Positions 26,998-35,147 of a DNA stretch of 64,000 nt are shown here, piece after piece. Numbering within the stretch: position 1 is the first letter of the stretch; each line of letters opens with the position of its first letter. Under the pieces are notes generated by a model. That model ran no database searches. It was not told the DNA's origin and saw only the letters and a list, made by a program, of their open reading frames with translations. The translations under genes and the position numbers were made by a program. The DNA is from Desulfurobacterium atlanticum (GTDB lineage Bacteria > Aquificota > Aquificia > Desulfurobacteriales > Desulfurobacteriaceae): assembly GCF_900188395.1 (NCBI RefSeq), contig NZ_FZOB01000005.1, forward strand, positions 1 through 64,000. The letters run 5' to 3'.

Positions 26998-27376
26998 CAG
27001 GCTTTATCTCCTCAAATATTCTGGTTAACTCAATAATCGTTAACTTAAGTTTATTTGCAAACCTTTTCTGAATATTTTTCAAATTCTCTATCTCTAACTG
27101 AAGCTGCTTTTTTTCATCTTCAAGCCTTTTCTTTTCAAGTTTAACTTCTTCAAGCTTTTTATCAATCTCCTGTTTCAACTCTCTTAAAATCTTTTCCTTT
27201 TTTGCCTCTGCAGTAGAATTCTTTAAAAGTTCTATTTTATTAAGGAGATTTTGAAATTCATTTGCCACTTCTATTAAAAACGCATCCACCTCATCAGGAT
27301 TGTAGCCAAAAACTTTTTTTGAAAATTCCTTTGTTCTTATATCTCGCGGTTTAATTTTTAATTCTTCATTTTTCAT
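26924..27376 (-). CDS. DivIVA domain coiled-coil protein
   Basis: 150 aa. The N-terminal DivIVA membrane-binding motif is clear: KPRDIRTKEFSKKVFGYN followed by DEVDAFL. A long charged coiled coil (about 45-115) and an acidic disordered tail follow. DivIVA proteins mark curved membrane and recruit growth or division factors. It lies 3 nt after the YggT gene, an association also common in Gram-positive division clusters. Confidence 0.85.
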   Translation of the reverse strand: MKNEELKIKPRDIRTKEFSKKVFGYNPDEVDAFLIEVANEFQNLLNKIELLKNSTAEAKKEKILRELKQEIDKKLEEVKLEKKRLEDEKKQLQLEIENLKNIQKRFANKLKLTIIELTRIFEEIKPDDKDKQKSELSDTGIEGSAKSENE

Positions 27377-27379
27377 GAT

Positions 27380-27625
27380 TTAAAACCCTCTTCTAATAAA
27401 ATTATCTATCAACTGCAAAATTATTATAGCAATTAAGGGACTTATATCTATGCCGCCTATCGGAGGAATAATATTTCTAATAGGTTCAAGAAAATTATCC
27501 GTAATCTCTATTATTTTATCAGCAAATTTCGATCTATTAGCCGGAGGAATCCATGTAAATACAGCACCTATTATTATAAACCATATAAGAAACTGAATAA
27601 TATAATGCAAAAATTCTCTTACCAT
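27380..27625 (-). CDS. YggT family membrane protein
   Basis: 81 aa with two hydrophobic helices flanking the family segment FLEPIRNIIPPIGGIDISPLIA. YggT-family proteins are linked to osmotic tolerance and FtsZ placement in some organisms; here the role is inferred only. The start codon overlaps the rdgB stop by one base. Confidence 0.87.
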   Translation of the reverse strand: MVREFLHYIIQFLIWFIIIGAVFTWIPPANRSKFADKIIEITDNFLEPIRNIIPPIGGIDISPLIAIIILQLIDNFIRRGF

Positions 27626-28215
27626 TACAGTTTCTCCTTTAAAAGATTAACTATCTTTTCAAGTGCTTTTCCTCTATGGCTTATTTTGTTTTTTTCATAA
27701 ATATCATACTCAGCAAGGGTTCTTGTATCTCCATCAGGAATAAACACAGGATCATAGCCAAAGCCTTTCTCTCCACGTGGTTCAACAATAACTTTCCCTT
27801 TAAGCTCCCCTTCACTCCAGAATCCCTTTAAATCAGGAAAAGTTATCATCATAAAACATTTAAACGCCGCCGGTGACTCTTTTAAACCTTTCTTTTTTAA
27901 AAGTGCAATAAGCTTTTGAAGATTCTGCTCATCCGTTGCATTTTCGCCGGCAAACCTTGAAGAGTGAACCCCCGGTAATCCTCCGAGGGCTTCCACCTCA
28001 AGCCCGGAATCATCAGAAAGAACAGGAAGATTTAAATAAGTAGCATAAAAGGAAGATTTTTGATAAACATTTTCTATAAATGTATTGCCCGTCTCTGGAG
28101 CTTCTGGAACATCAAAGTCAGCTATAGATAAGACTTCCAACCCTAATTCACTGAGCCTGGCTTTTATCTCTTTTACTTTACCTTTATTTTTACTTGCTAT
28201 AACAAGCTTTTCCAT
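27625..28215 (-). CDS. rdgB: dITP/XTP pyrophosphatase RdgB
   Basis: House-cleaning nucleotide pyrophosphatase, 196 aa from ATG 28215, preceded by AAGGGTGG. Signatures IASKNKGKVKEIKA, LSDDSGLEVEALGG, PGVHSSRFAG, GEKGFGYDPVF and ISHRGKAL. A nine-codon longer ORF lacks a ribosome binding site. Part of the murI-rdgB-yggT-divIVA-yggU run. Confidence 0.95.
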   Translation of the reverse strand: MEKLVIASKNKGKVKEIKARLSELGLEVLSIADFDVPEAPETGNTFIENVYQKSSFYATYLNLPVLSDDSGLEVEALGGLPGVHSSRFAGENATDEQNLQKLIALLKKKGLKESPAAFKCFMMITFPDLKGFWSEGELKGKVIVEPRGEKGFGYDPVFIPDGDTRTLAEYDIYEKNKISHRGKALEKIVNLLKEKL

Positions 28216-28234
28216 CTTACCACCCTTTAATTTA

Positions 28235-29023
28235 TTATTCAATTGAAATCTCTTCTATCTGAAAAGTATCTCCCATTATCATTTCTGCTATTTTTTCAAA
28301 TCTGCTATTTAAATCACTAACAAGTATTTTAACCTTTCCCTCTCCATCCTTTTTTAAATTTCCGTTCATAACTTTAGCTGTCATTTTAACAGTTTCTTCA
28401 GCAGAATCCACAAGAGAAACCCCTTCCAGAACCTTTTGAATCAAATCTTTTATCAACGGATAATGTGTACACCCAAGAACAAGCGTATCAATATTTTTAT
28501 CTTTAAGGTAAGAAAGATACCTCTTTGCCACTTCAAAAGTGATACTGTCATCTATCCATCCTTCCTCTATAAGAGGGACAAAAAGGGGACAGGATTTTTC
28601 AAAAACATTTACAAAAGGATCTATTGATAGAATCTCTCTCCTATAAGAACCACTATTTATCGTTGCTTCAGTTCCTATAATTCCAATATTTTTAGAACGT
28701 GTTGCTTTAACAGCTGCAACAGCCCCAGGCTTTACAACTCCTACAACAGGTACATCAAACTCTCTATTTAAAATATCAAGAGCAACAGAGGAAGAAGTGT
28801 TACATGCTACAACTATAAGCTTCACATTAAATCTTTCTAAAAGCCTTGAATTTTCAATGCTGTATCTTATAACGGTTCTTTCAGACTTTGTCCCATAAGG
28901 AACCCTTGCAGTATCACCAAAATAGATATAGTTTTCGCCAGGATACATATCTCTAAAAGCCTTTAATACAGTTAAACCACCAACTCCAGAATCAAATATC
29001 CCTATAGGACGATTTTTACTCAT
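28235..29023 (-). CDS. murI: Glutamate racemase
   Basis: Supplies D-glutamate for peptidoglycan, 262 aa. The two catalytic Cys are in VVACNTSSS and LGCTHYPLI; IGIFDSGVGGLTVLK and YFGDTARVPYG are also present. First gene of a five-gene minus-strand group; the rel gene is divergent. Confidence 0.96.
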   Translation of the reverse strand: MSKNRPIGIFDSGVGGLTVLKAFRDMYPGENYIYFGDTARVPYGTKSERTVIRYSIENSRLLERFNVKLIVVACNTSSSVALDILNREFDVPVVGVVKPGAVAAVKATRSKNIGIIGTEATINSGSYRREILSIDPFVNVFEKSCPLFVPLIEEGWIDDSITFEVAKRYLSYLKDKNIDTLVLGCTHYPLIKDLIQKVLEGVSLVDSAEETVKMTAKVMNGNLKKDGEGKVKILVSDLNSRFEKIAEMIMGDTFQIEEISIE

Positions 29024-29106
29024 CTATTAAGTTCCCTTTACAATATAATAATTATGAGTTACTTTTAAATGTAAGACTCTATTAAAACTGTTAATTAGGA
29101 GTAAAA

Positions 29107-31251
29107 TTGAGAAGTTGTAATGAAATTATAGAAAAGATTAAAGAATACAGAAACAATTTTGATGAAAAAATCATTGAAAAAGCGTACAACTACGCAAAAG
29201 AGAAACATGAAGGACAGTTTAGAAAGTCTGGAGAACCATACTTCTCTCATCCAGCAGAAGTAGCATACATACTTGCAGAACTTAAAATGGACATCCAGAC
29301 GATAGTAGCCGGATTACTTCACGATGTTGTTGAAGATACAGACGCAACAATTGAAGAGATAGAAAAACTTTTTGGAAAAGAGATTGCATTCATAGTTGCC
29401 GGAGTAACAAAACTTGAACAGTATCAATTTTCAAGTAAAGAAGAAAGAAATGCAGAAAGTTTCAGAAAACTGCTCATATCTCTCTCTGAAGACATAAGAG
29501 TATTGATAGTTAAGCTTGCTGATAGACTTCACAACATGAGAACACTGGATGGAAGAAGTCCTAACGGACAGAAAAGAACCGCTAATGAAACTTTAACAAT
29601 ATATGCTCCTCTTGCAAACCGACTCGGTCTTTACAAAATAAAAAACGAACTTGAAGACTTATCCCTTAAATACCTTGAACCTGAAATTTACAAAGAGATA
29701 GAGGAAAAGCTTAAGAAAAAGAAAAAGGTTATAAGCACATACCTTTCTGAAATAATAGAAACTGTTAAAAAGAAATTGAAAGAAAATGGAATAGAAGGCA
29801 CAGTTCAATGGCGTTTTAAGCACATTTACGGCATTTACAACAAAATGGTAAAAAAAGGAATTCCTTTTGAAGAGATATACGACATTGCAGGTATAAGAAT
29901 TATCACAGACACAGTTCCCAACTGTTATGTAATTGCCGGGATAATCCACAGTCTATGGATGCCTGTCCCAGGAAGGTTAAAAGATTATATAGCAGTTCCA
30001 AAACCAAATATGTACCAATCTTTACATACAACAGTTGTTGGTCCAAGAGGACAGTTTATAGAGTTTCAAATAAGAACATGGAAAATGCATCAGGTAGCAG
30101 AAATGGGAATAGCAGCTCACTGGAAGTATAAAGAGGGAGGAGGAAAACTTTCTGAATCAGAAAGAGAAAGATTTTTGTGGCTCAGAAATCTTCTTGAATG
30201 GGTTAAAGAGGAAAAAGATACAAAAGAGTTTATGGAAAATGTTAAAAGCGACCTTTATGAAGAAGATATATACGTTTTCACACCTAAAGGAGACCTTAAA
30301 ACCCTTCCCAAAGGAGCAACCCCTGTAGATTTTGCATACTCAATTCACACAAGCATAGGACACAGATGTATAGGAGCTAAAGTTAACGGTAAACTTGTTT
30401 CCTTAAACCACATTTTAAAAAGTGGTGACAAGGTAGAAATAATAACAGGAAATAATGAAAATCCTAAAAGAGACTGGCTTACATTTGTCAAAACCTCAAA
30501 AGCAAGAACGGCAATAAAATCTTTTATTAAAAAACAGGAAAACGAACGGGCTAAAAAATTAGGTGAAAGCATATTAGAAAAGTATCTGCGTAAATATATA
30601 GGAAAAGGAATTAACTACCTTTACGAAAACGATTTTTCTGCTCAACTTAAATCTTTAGGATACAGCAATATTGAGTATGCCATTGTAGATGTAGGATTCG
30701 GAAAGCTTGACGGAGAAAAACTTGTAAGAAGACTTTTAAACATACAGGAAGAACAGGAGAAAAAAAGAAAAACTTCTGTAAAAAAAGAGGACGCCGATAT
30801 AATTATTGACGGTATTGAAAACATACTTGTTAATCTTGGTAAATGCTGCAATCCACTACCTGGAGATGAAGTTATAGGTGTTGTTACAAAAGGAAGAGGT
30901 ATTGTTGTTCATACGATAAACTGCGTAGTAGCACAGCAGATAATGGAAAGTTCTCCAGGAAGAATACTTACAGTAAACTTTAAACCATCAGACAAACTGT
31001 ATCAGGCAAAAATAAGAGTATTTATAGAAGACAGGCCGGGAATGCTTGCAGCTGTTTCATCAAAAATAGGAGACACAAAAACAAACATAATCGGAGCATA
31101 CACAAGAACGATTGGAGGAAGGGCTATACTTGACTTTACAGTTCAAGTTAAAGACAAAACTCAACTTGAAAAGGTCATGAACGCAATAAAAATGACAAAA
31201 GGTGTCCTTAACGTAAAAAGAATACGGAGAGAAAAAGTTAAGATAAGATAG
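29107..31251 (+). CDS. rel: (p)ppGpp synthetase/hydrolase Rel
   Basis: 714-aa bifunctional alarmone enzyme. The HD hydrolase domain is intact (HPAEVAYIL, LLHDVVEDT, LADRLHNMRTL), then the synthetase (WRFKHIYGIYNKM, YIAVPKPNMYQSLHTTV), TGS (VFTPKGDLKTLPKGATPVDFAY), a CC segment (GKCCNPLPGDEVIG) and a C-terminal ACT domain. Start is TTG with TTAGGAGT upstream. Its stop codon directly abuts the 3' CCA end of tRNA-Cys on the opposite strand. Confidence 0.96.
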   Translation: MRSCNEIIEKIKEYRNNFDEKIIEKAYNYAKEKHEGQFRKSGEPYFSHPAEVAYILAELKMDIQTIVAGLLHDVVEDTDATIEEIEKLFGKEIAFIVAGVTKLEQYQFSSKEERNAESFRKLLISLSEDIRVLIVKLADRLHNMRTLDGRSPNGQKRTANETLTIYAPLANRLGLYKIKNELEDLSLKYLEPEIYKEIEEKLKKKKKVISTYLSEIIETVKKKLKENGIEGTVQWRFKHIYGIYNKMVKKGIPFEEIYDIAGIRIITDTVPNCYVIAGIIHSLWMPVPGRLKDYIAVPKPNMYQSLHTTVVGPRGQFIEFQIRTWKMHQVAEMGIAAHWKYKEGGGKLSESERERFLWLRNLLEWVKEEKDTKEFMENVKSDLYEEDIYVFTPKGDLKTLPKGATPVDFAYSIHTSIGHRCIGAKVNGKLVSLNHILKSGDKVEIITGNNENPKRDWLTFVKTSKARTAIKSFIKKQENERAKKLGESILEKYLRKYIGKGINYLYENDFSAQLKSLGYSNIEYAIVDVGFGKLDGEKLVRRLLNIQEEQEKKRKTSVKKEDADIIIDGIENILVNLGKCCNPLPGDEVIGVVTKGRGIVVHTINCVVAQQIMESSPGRILTVNFKPSDKLYQAKIRVFIEDRPGMLAAVSSKIGDTKTNIIGAYTRTIGGRAILDFTVQVKDKTQLEKVMNAIKMTKGVLNVKRIRREKVKIR

Positions 31252-31326
31252 TGGAGGCGGCGGGCGGATTTGAACCGCCGAATAAGGGATTTGCAGTCCC
31301 CTGCCTTGCCACTTGGCTACGCCGCC
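31252..31326 (-). tRNA. tRNA-Cys (GCA)
   Basis: Acceptor GGCGGCG/CGCCGCC, anticodon loop CTGCAAA, anticodon GCA, encoded CCA at 31252-31254. Last of five tRNAs downstream of ispE. Its CCA is immediately adjacent to the convergent rel stop codon, leaving no room for a separate terminator. Confidence 0.97.
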
Positions 31327-31332
31327 ATACTC

Positions 31333-31408
31333 TGGAGCGGGCGACGGGACTTGAACCCGCGACCTAAACCTTGGCAAGGTTTCGCTCTACCAACTGAGCT
31401 ACGCCCGC
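31333..31408 (-). tRNA. tRNA-Gly (GCC), second copy
   Basis: Identical over 76 nt to the copy at 168-243, with anticodon loop TTGCCAA and encoded CCA. Only 6 nt separate it from tRNA-Cys, so both are processed from one transcript. Confidence 0.97.
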
Positions 31409-31440
31409 ATCAACAAATTATATTATACAAAAATCCCCTA

Positions 31441-31526
31441 TGGTGCGGGAGGAGGGAGTCGAACCCTCACGCCACAAGGACACTGGATCCTAAGTCCAGC
31501 GCGTCTGCCAGTTCCGCCACTCCCGC
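31441..31526 (-). tRNA. tRNA-Leu (TAG)
   Basis: 86-nt class II tRNA with acceptor GCGGGAG/CTCCCGC, anticodon stem CTGGA/TCCAG, loop CTTAGGA (anticodon TAG), a long variable arm and encoded CCA. Confidence 0.96.
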
Positions 31527-31531
31527 TTAAG

Positions 31532-31608
31532 TGGGGTGGGAGACGGGACTTGAACCCGCGACCGCCGGGGCCACAACCCGGCGCTCCACCGACTGAGCTA
31601 CTCCCACC
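31532..31608 (-). tRNA. tRNA-His (GTG)
   Basis: Anticodon stem CCGGG/CCCGG with loop TTGTGGC gives GTG. The His-specific extra G-1 (31608) opposite discriminator C73 is encoded. CCA at 31532-31534. Confidence 0.96.
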
Positions 31609-31628
31609 ATAAAACTGAAAAATAAAAA

Positions 31629-31703
31629 TGGCTGGGGCGGCAGGATTCGAACCTGCGAATGGCGGATCCAAAGTCCGCTGCCTTACCGCTTGGCTACGCC
31701 CCA
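31629..31703 (-). tRNA. tRNA-Gln (TTG)
   Basis: Acceptor TGGGGCG/CGCCCCA with the U1-A72 pair typical of Gln, anticodon loop CTTTGGA (anticodon TTG), encoded CCA. Its 5' end is one base after the ispE stop codon, so it is almost certainly cut from the ispE transcript. Confidence 0.96.
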
Positions 31704-31704
31704 A

Positions 31705-32556
31705 CTAAATTGCAGAAAGAAATTTAACCCACCAGCCTTTTCTTTGCAAGGGGGTAATATCTATTTTTTCTTTTTTACCTTTATCTAAAACCGCAAACAA
31801 ACTTGAACCACTACCGCTCATAATAACTCTTGTTTCAACTGAATCTTCTATTGTTTTTTTAACTTCCATAACTTTTCTCACACAATCAGCCTGTGAAAGT
31901 TCAAGATCGTTCCACATATTTTTTCTCAAAGTTTTATAATCTCTTTTCATGAGAGGAATAAGAATCAATCTCTCAGCATCCTCTATTTCCATATTTCTAT
32001 TTAAAGGTGGAAGATTTTTATAAACTTCTGCTGTAGAGCAGAATATATTAGGAAATACAAGCAAAATATCAAAATTCTGACTTCCATAAAATGTAAGTTT
32101 TTCCCCTCTCTGGCAACCTATGGCAAGCCCACCTTTTATAAAAAACGCAACATCAGAACCTATTTCAGAAGCCATCTCTACAAGCTTTTCATCATCAACA
32201 GGAAAATCGTAAAGTTGATTCAAACCTTTAAGAACAACAGCAGCATTTGAACTTCCACCACCAAGACCTGCACCTACAGGAATTTTCTTATCAAGTGTAA
32301 TACTCACTTTAGGTTTTATCCCTGTATGTTTATAAAAGACATCACACGCCTTTATAATAAGATTATCTCCACCAGCCGGAACAGAAGTTGAACCTGCAAC
32401 ATTAAGCTCAAGATGTCCAGAACGCTGAATTGATATATAATCAAAAAGATTTATAGTATGAAAAACTGTTAATATATTATGGTAGCCGTCTTCTCTTTTT
32501 CCGTTAACCCATAGGGATAGATTAATTTTAGCTGGAGATGGTAGTATTATTTTCAT
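31705..32556 (-). CDS. ispE: 4-diphosphocytidyl-2-C-methyl-D-erythritol kinase
   Basis: GHMP kinase of the MEP isoprenoid pathway, 283 aa. SPAKINLSLWVNGKREDGYH at the N-terminus, ATP loop PVGAGLGGGSSNAA (about 92-105), and MSGSGSSLFAV near the C-terminus. No ribosome binding site precedes the ATG; instead TATAAT lies 7 nt upstream, so the mRNA is probably leaderless. Head of a transcript continuing into five tRNAs. Works in the same pathway as dxs at 39.5 kb. Confidence 0.95.
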   Translation of the reverse strand: MKIILPSPAKINLSLWVNGKREDGYHNILTVFHTINLFDYISIQRSGHLELNVAGSTSVPAGGDNLIIKACDVFYKHTGIKPKVSITLDKKIPVGAGLGGGSSNAAVVLKGLNQLYDFPVDDEKLVEMASEIGSDVAFFIKGGLAIGCQRGEKLTFYGSQNFDILLVFPNIFCSTAEVYKNLPPLNRNMEIEDAERLILIPLMKRDYKTLRKNMWNDLELSQADCVRKVMEVKKTIEDSVETRVIMSGSGSSLFAVLDKGKKEKIDITPLQRKGWWVKFLSAI

Positions 32557-32563
32557 AATATAG

Positions 32564-32569
32564 ATTATA
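32564..32569 (-). promoter_or_regulatory. -10 box placing the ispE start at the +1 position
   Basis: Minus strand TATAAT ends 7 nt before the A of the ispE ATG, the usual distance to a transcription start. The -35 region is not recognisable. Confidence 0.5.
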
Positions 32570-32597
32570 ACACTTTAGAACTTAACAGGAGAAAAGA

Positions 32598-32747
32598 ATG
32601 ATACCTGTAATTTTCAAATGGTTTGTGATACTCATGGTTATCTTTGCCACATTTCTTCTTGTTCTTATGGCGGTAGGGACAACAGTAAGAGGTATGCGGG
32701 AAAGAAAAAAGACGAAAGAGAGGAAAAATAGTTGTACGCAGAAGTAG
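32598..32747 (+). CDS. 49-aa single-pass membrane protein
   Basis: Short ORF starting ATG 32598 with AGGAGAAA upstream. One hydrophobic helix (about 4-28, including VILMVIFATFLLVLMAVG) followed by a strongly basic tail (RGMRERKKTKERK). It overlaps the priA start by 16 nt in another frame, so it is likely coupled. No family recognised. Membrane-anchored microprotein is the only supported description. Confidence 0.6.
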   Translation: MIPVIFKWFVILMVIFATFLLVLMAVGTTVRGMRERKKTKERKNSCTQK

Positions 32748-35083
32748 CCCTTAACATACCAATTGATAAAACATTTGTTTACAGGGTACCGGAAAATCTT
32801 GTTGAAAAGCTTGAGAAAGGGAAAAGGGTTATTGTTCCGTTTGGAAGGAAAGACTTTTTAAAAACAGGAATAATCACAGATATTAAAGAAAAAACCGAAG
32901 TTAATCCCTCCTTCATTAAAGAAATCTTTGATATTCCTGATTCCTTTCCGCTTTTTACAGAAAACACATTGAAACTTGCAGAAGAAATAGCTAAAAGATA
33001 TGCTTCAGGAATTGGAGAAACCCTTTTTTTCTTCCTTCCATCAGGTTTTATTATTGATGAATCAACCTACATATACCTGATAAAAGACGAGAAAGTAAAG
33101 GGAAAAACGGAAAGAGATATATTAAACTTCCTGAAAGAGAAAAAAGGGAAAGTAAAGTTAGTTACACTCAACAGAAGAATTAAAGGTTCAGTCTACCAAG
33201 CAGTTAAAAACCTGATACGAAAAGGATTAATCGGAAAAGAGGAGGCTATCACATACCCATCACTTCCATCAAAAAAATTTGTCTCACTTCTAAAAGAAGA
33301 AACTGTAAGAGGAGCAAAAGAGAAACTTCTAATAGAACTCTTAAAAGAAAAAAAAGAGATAAGTGTTGACGAAATAAAAAAATCAGGAATTAAAAGCCAT
33401 ACCATAAAAAGATTACAGGAAAAAGGCATTATAGAAATTTTTGAAAAAGAAATACTTTTAGACATAAAGAAACAGGAACTTGAAGATAAAAGAAAAATAA
33501 CCCTGACATCAGACCAAAAAAAAGCGTTTGAAAAAATAACCAACGGAAAAAATGAAACATTTCTTCTATACGGAGTAACAGGTTCAGGAAAGATGGAAGT
33601 CTATTTAAACGCTGCAAGGGAAATTGTAAACAGAGGTAAAAGTGTTCTCATTCTCGTTCCAGAACTACTTCTTACACCAGAACTGCGAGCAAGAGTTGAA
33701 AGTTATTTTGGAGAAAACATTGCAGTTTTTCACAGTAAGCTAAGCAAAAAAGAACTTACTTCCCAGTGGATAAAGGCTATCAAAGGTACTACAAAAGTTT
33801 TTATAGGAACAAGAATGGCACTTATGCTTCCCATAAAAGATTTAGGACTTATCGTTGTTGATGAAGAACAGGATGTCTCATATAAGGAGCAGCAGAAACC
33901 CCTTTACCACGCAAGAGATATGGCAATTAAACGGGGAAAAATTGAAAACTGTCCTGTAGTGCTTGTTTCTGCTACACCGTCAGTTGAAAGTTACTATAAA
34001 GGAATAACTGGAGAATACATACCCCTTGAACTTAAAAAACGAATTTCAGAGATTCCACTGCCCTACATAAAGGTTGTAAATCTTTCAGAAGAAAAAAAAG
34101 TGGGAATATTTTCCCAACCACTTATAACAGCAATCAAAAATACCATTAAAAAAGGAGAACAGGTTCTCCTTTTTATAAACAGACGGGGTTTTTTCTCATC
34201 CGGTTTTTGTCCTGAATGCGGTTTTGTAGCTGAGTGTAACGACTGTGCAGTTCCTCTTGTTTATCACAAAAGTGTAAAAAAACTTATCTGCCATATATGC
34301 GGCAAAACCTACAAACCTGTTTACAGATGCCCGAAGTGTAAAACAAAACTTGAATTTAAAGGATACGGTACCGAAAGGGTAGAGGAAGAAGCAAAAGTTC
34401 TGTTTCCAGAAGGAAAAATAATAAGACTTGACCAGGACAGCGTAAAAGACCCTATAAGAGGAGCAAAACTTATATCGGACATTAAAAAAGGAAAATACAA
34501 CATAATTATAGGAACGCAAATAGCAAGCAAAGGACACAATTTTCCAAAATTAACCCTTGTGGCCGTTCTACTTGCTGACGTTGGCTACCTTTTACCAGAC
34601 TTTCGTTCCTCCGAAAGAGTATTCCAGACAATAGTTCATACCACAGGAAGGGCTGGAAGATTTAAACCTGGAGCTGCTATTGTTCAAGCATTTGAACCTG
34701 AAAATCCAGCTGTAAAATATGCTAGAGAATACAGGTTTGAGCTGTTTTATAAAGAGGAGATAGAAGCAAGAAAGATATTTAACTATCCACCTTTCTCTTT
34801 TCCGGTTCTCTTAGAATTTCAACTTGAAAGAAGTTCAAAGTTTAAAACTGTAGAATCAAAATTCAATGTTTTAAAAGAAAAATTATCTCCTTACTTCAAC
34901 GTTCCTCCTCTCACACCTGCTCCAATACCAAAAATAGCAGGAAGATACAGATTTACTTCCTTTTTAAGAGCATCTTCAGAAGAAAATCTAATAAAAGGGG
35001 TCAATCTGTTAAAAAATGAAATGCAACTATTATTTAAAGGAATCAGATATAAAATAGACGTTGAACCGGTATATCTTCTTTAA
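32732..35083 (+). CDS. priA: Primosomal protein N' (PriA) with altered helicase motifs
   Basis: 783-aa replication-restart helicase. Complete architecture: N-terminal 3'-DNA-binding domain (YAEVALNIPIDKTFVYRVP), helicase core, eight zinc cysteines (CPECGF, CNDC, CHICG, CPKC), GTQIASKGHNFP and C-terminal domain. Three core positions differ from the family: Walker A reads GVTGSGKM (Met288 for Thr), motif II reads DEEQ (Gln380 for His), and motif VI reads HTTGRAGR (His636 for Gln). Start is TTG 32732 after GAGAGG. The frame is intact, so it is not a decayed gene. Confidence 0.93.
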   Translation: MYAEVALNIPIDKTFVYRVPENLVEKLEKGKRVIVPFGRKDFLKTGIITDIKEKTEVNPSFIKEIFDIPDSFPLFTENTLKLAEEIAKRYASGIGETLFFFLPSGFIIDESTYIYLIKDEKVKGKTERDILNFLKEKKGKVKLVTLNRRIKGSVYQAVKNLIRKGLIGKEEAITYPSLPSKKFVSLLKEETVRGAKEKLLIELLKEKKEISVDEIKKSGIKSHTIKRLQEKGIIEIFEKEILLDIKKQELEDKRKITLTSDQKKAFEKITNGKNETFLLYGVTGSGKMEVYLNAAREIVNRGKSVLILVPELLLTPELRARVESYFGENIAVFHSKLSKKELTSQWIKAIKGTTKVFIGTRMALMLPIKDLGLIVVDEEQDVSYKEQQKPLYHARDMAIKRGKIENCPVVLVSATPSVESYYKGITGEYIPLELKKRISEIPLPYIKVVNLSEEKKVGIFSQPLITAIKNTIKKGEQVLLFINRRGFFSSGFCPECGFVAECNDCAVPLVYHKSVKKLICHICGKTYKPVYRCPKCKTKLEFKGYGTERVEEEAKVLFPEGKIIRLDQDSVKDPIRGAKLISDIKKGKYNIIIGTQIASKGHNFPKLTLVAVLLADVGYLLPDFRSSERVFQTIVHTTGRAGRFKPGAAIVQAFEPENPAVKYAREYRFELFYKEEIEARKIFNYPPFSFPVLLEFQLERSSKFKTVESKFNVLKEKLSPYFNVPPLTPAPIPKIAGRYRFTSFLRASSEENLIKGVNLLKNEMQLLFKGIRYKIDVEPVYLL

Positions 35084-35147
35084 AACTTGAAGTTTACACA
35101 AAATAAAAATAGTTTTAAAACTGAATAGGAAAAATCAAGGAGATAAG

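Noticed and set aside
31270-31704. ORFs on both strands across the tRNA cluster
   Set aside because: They are translations of tRNA genes and their complements.
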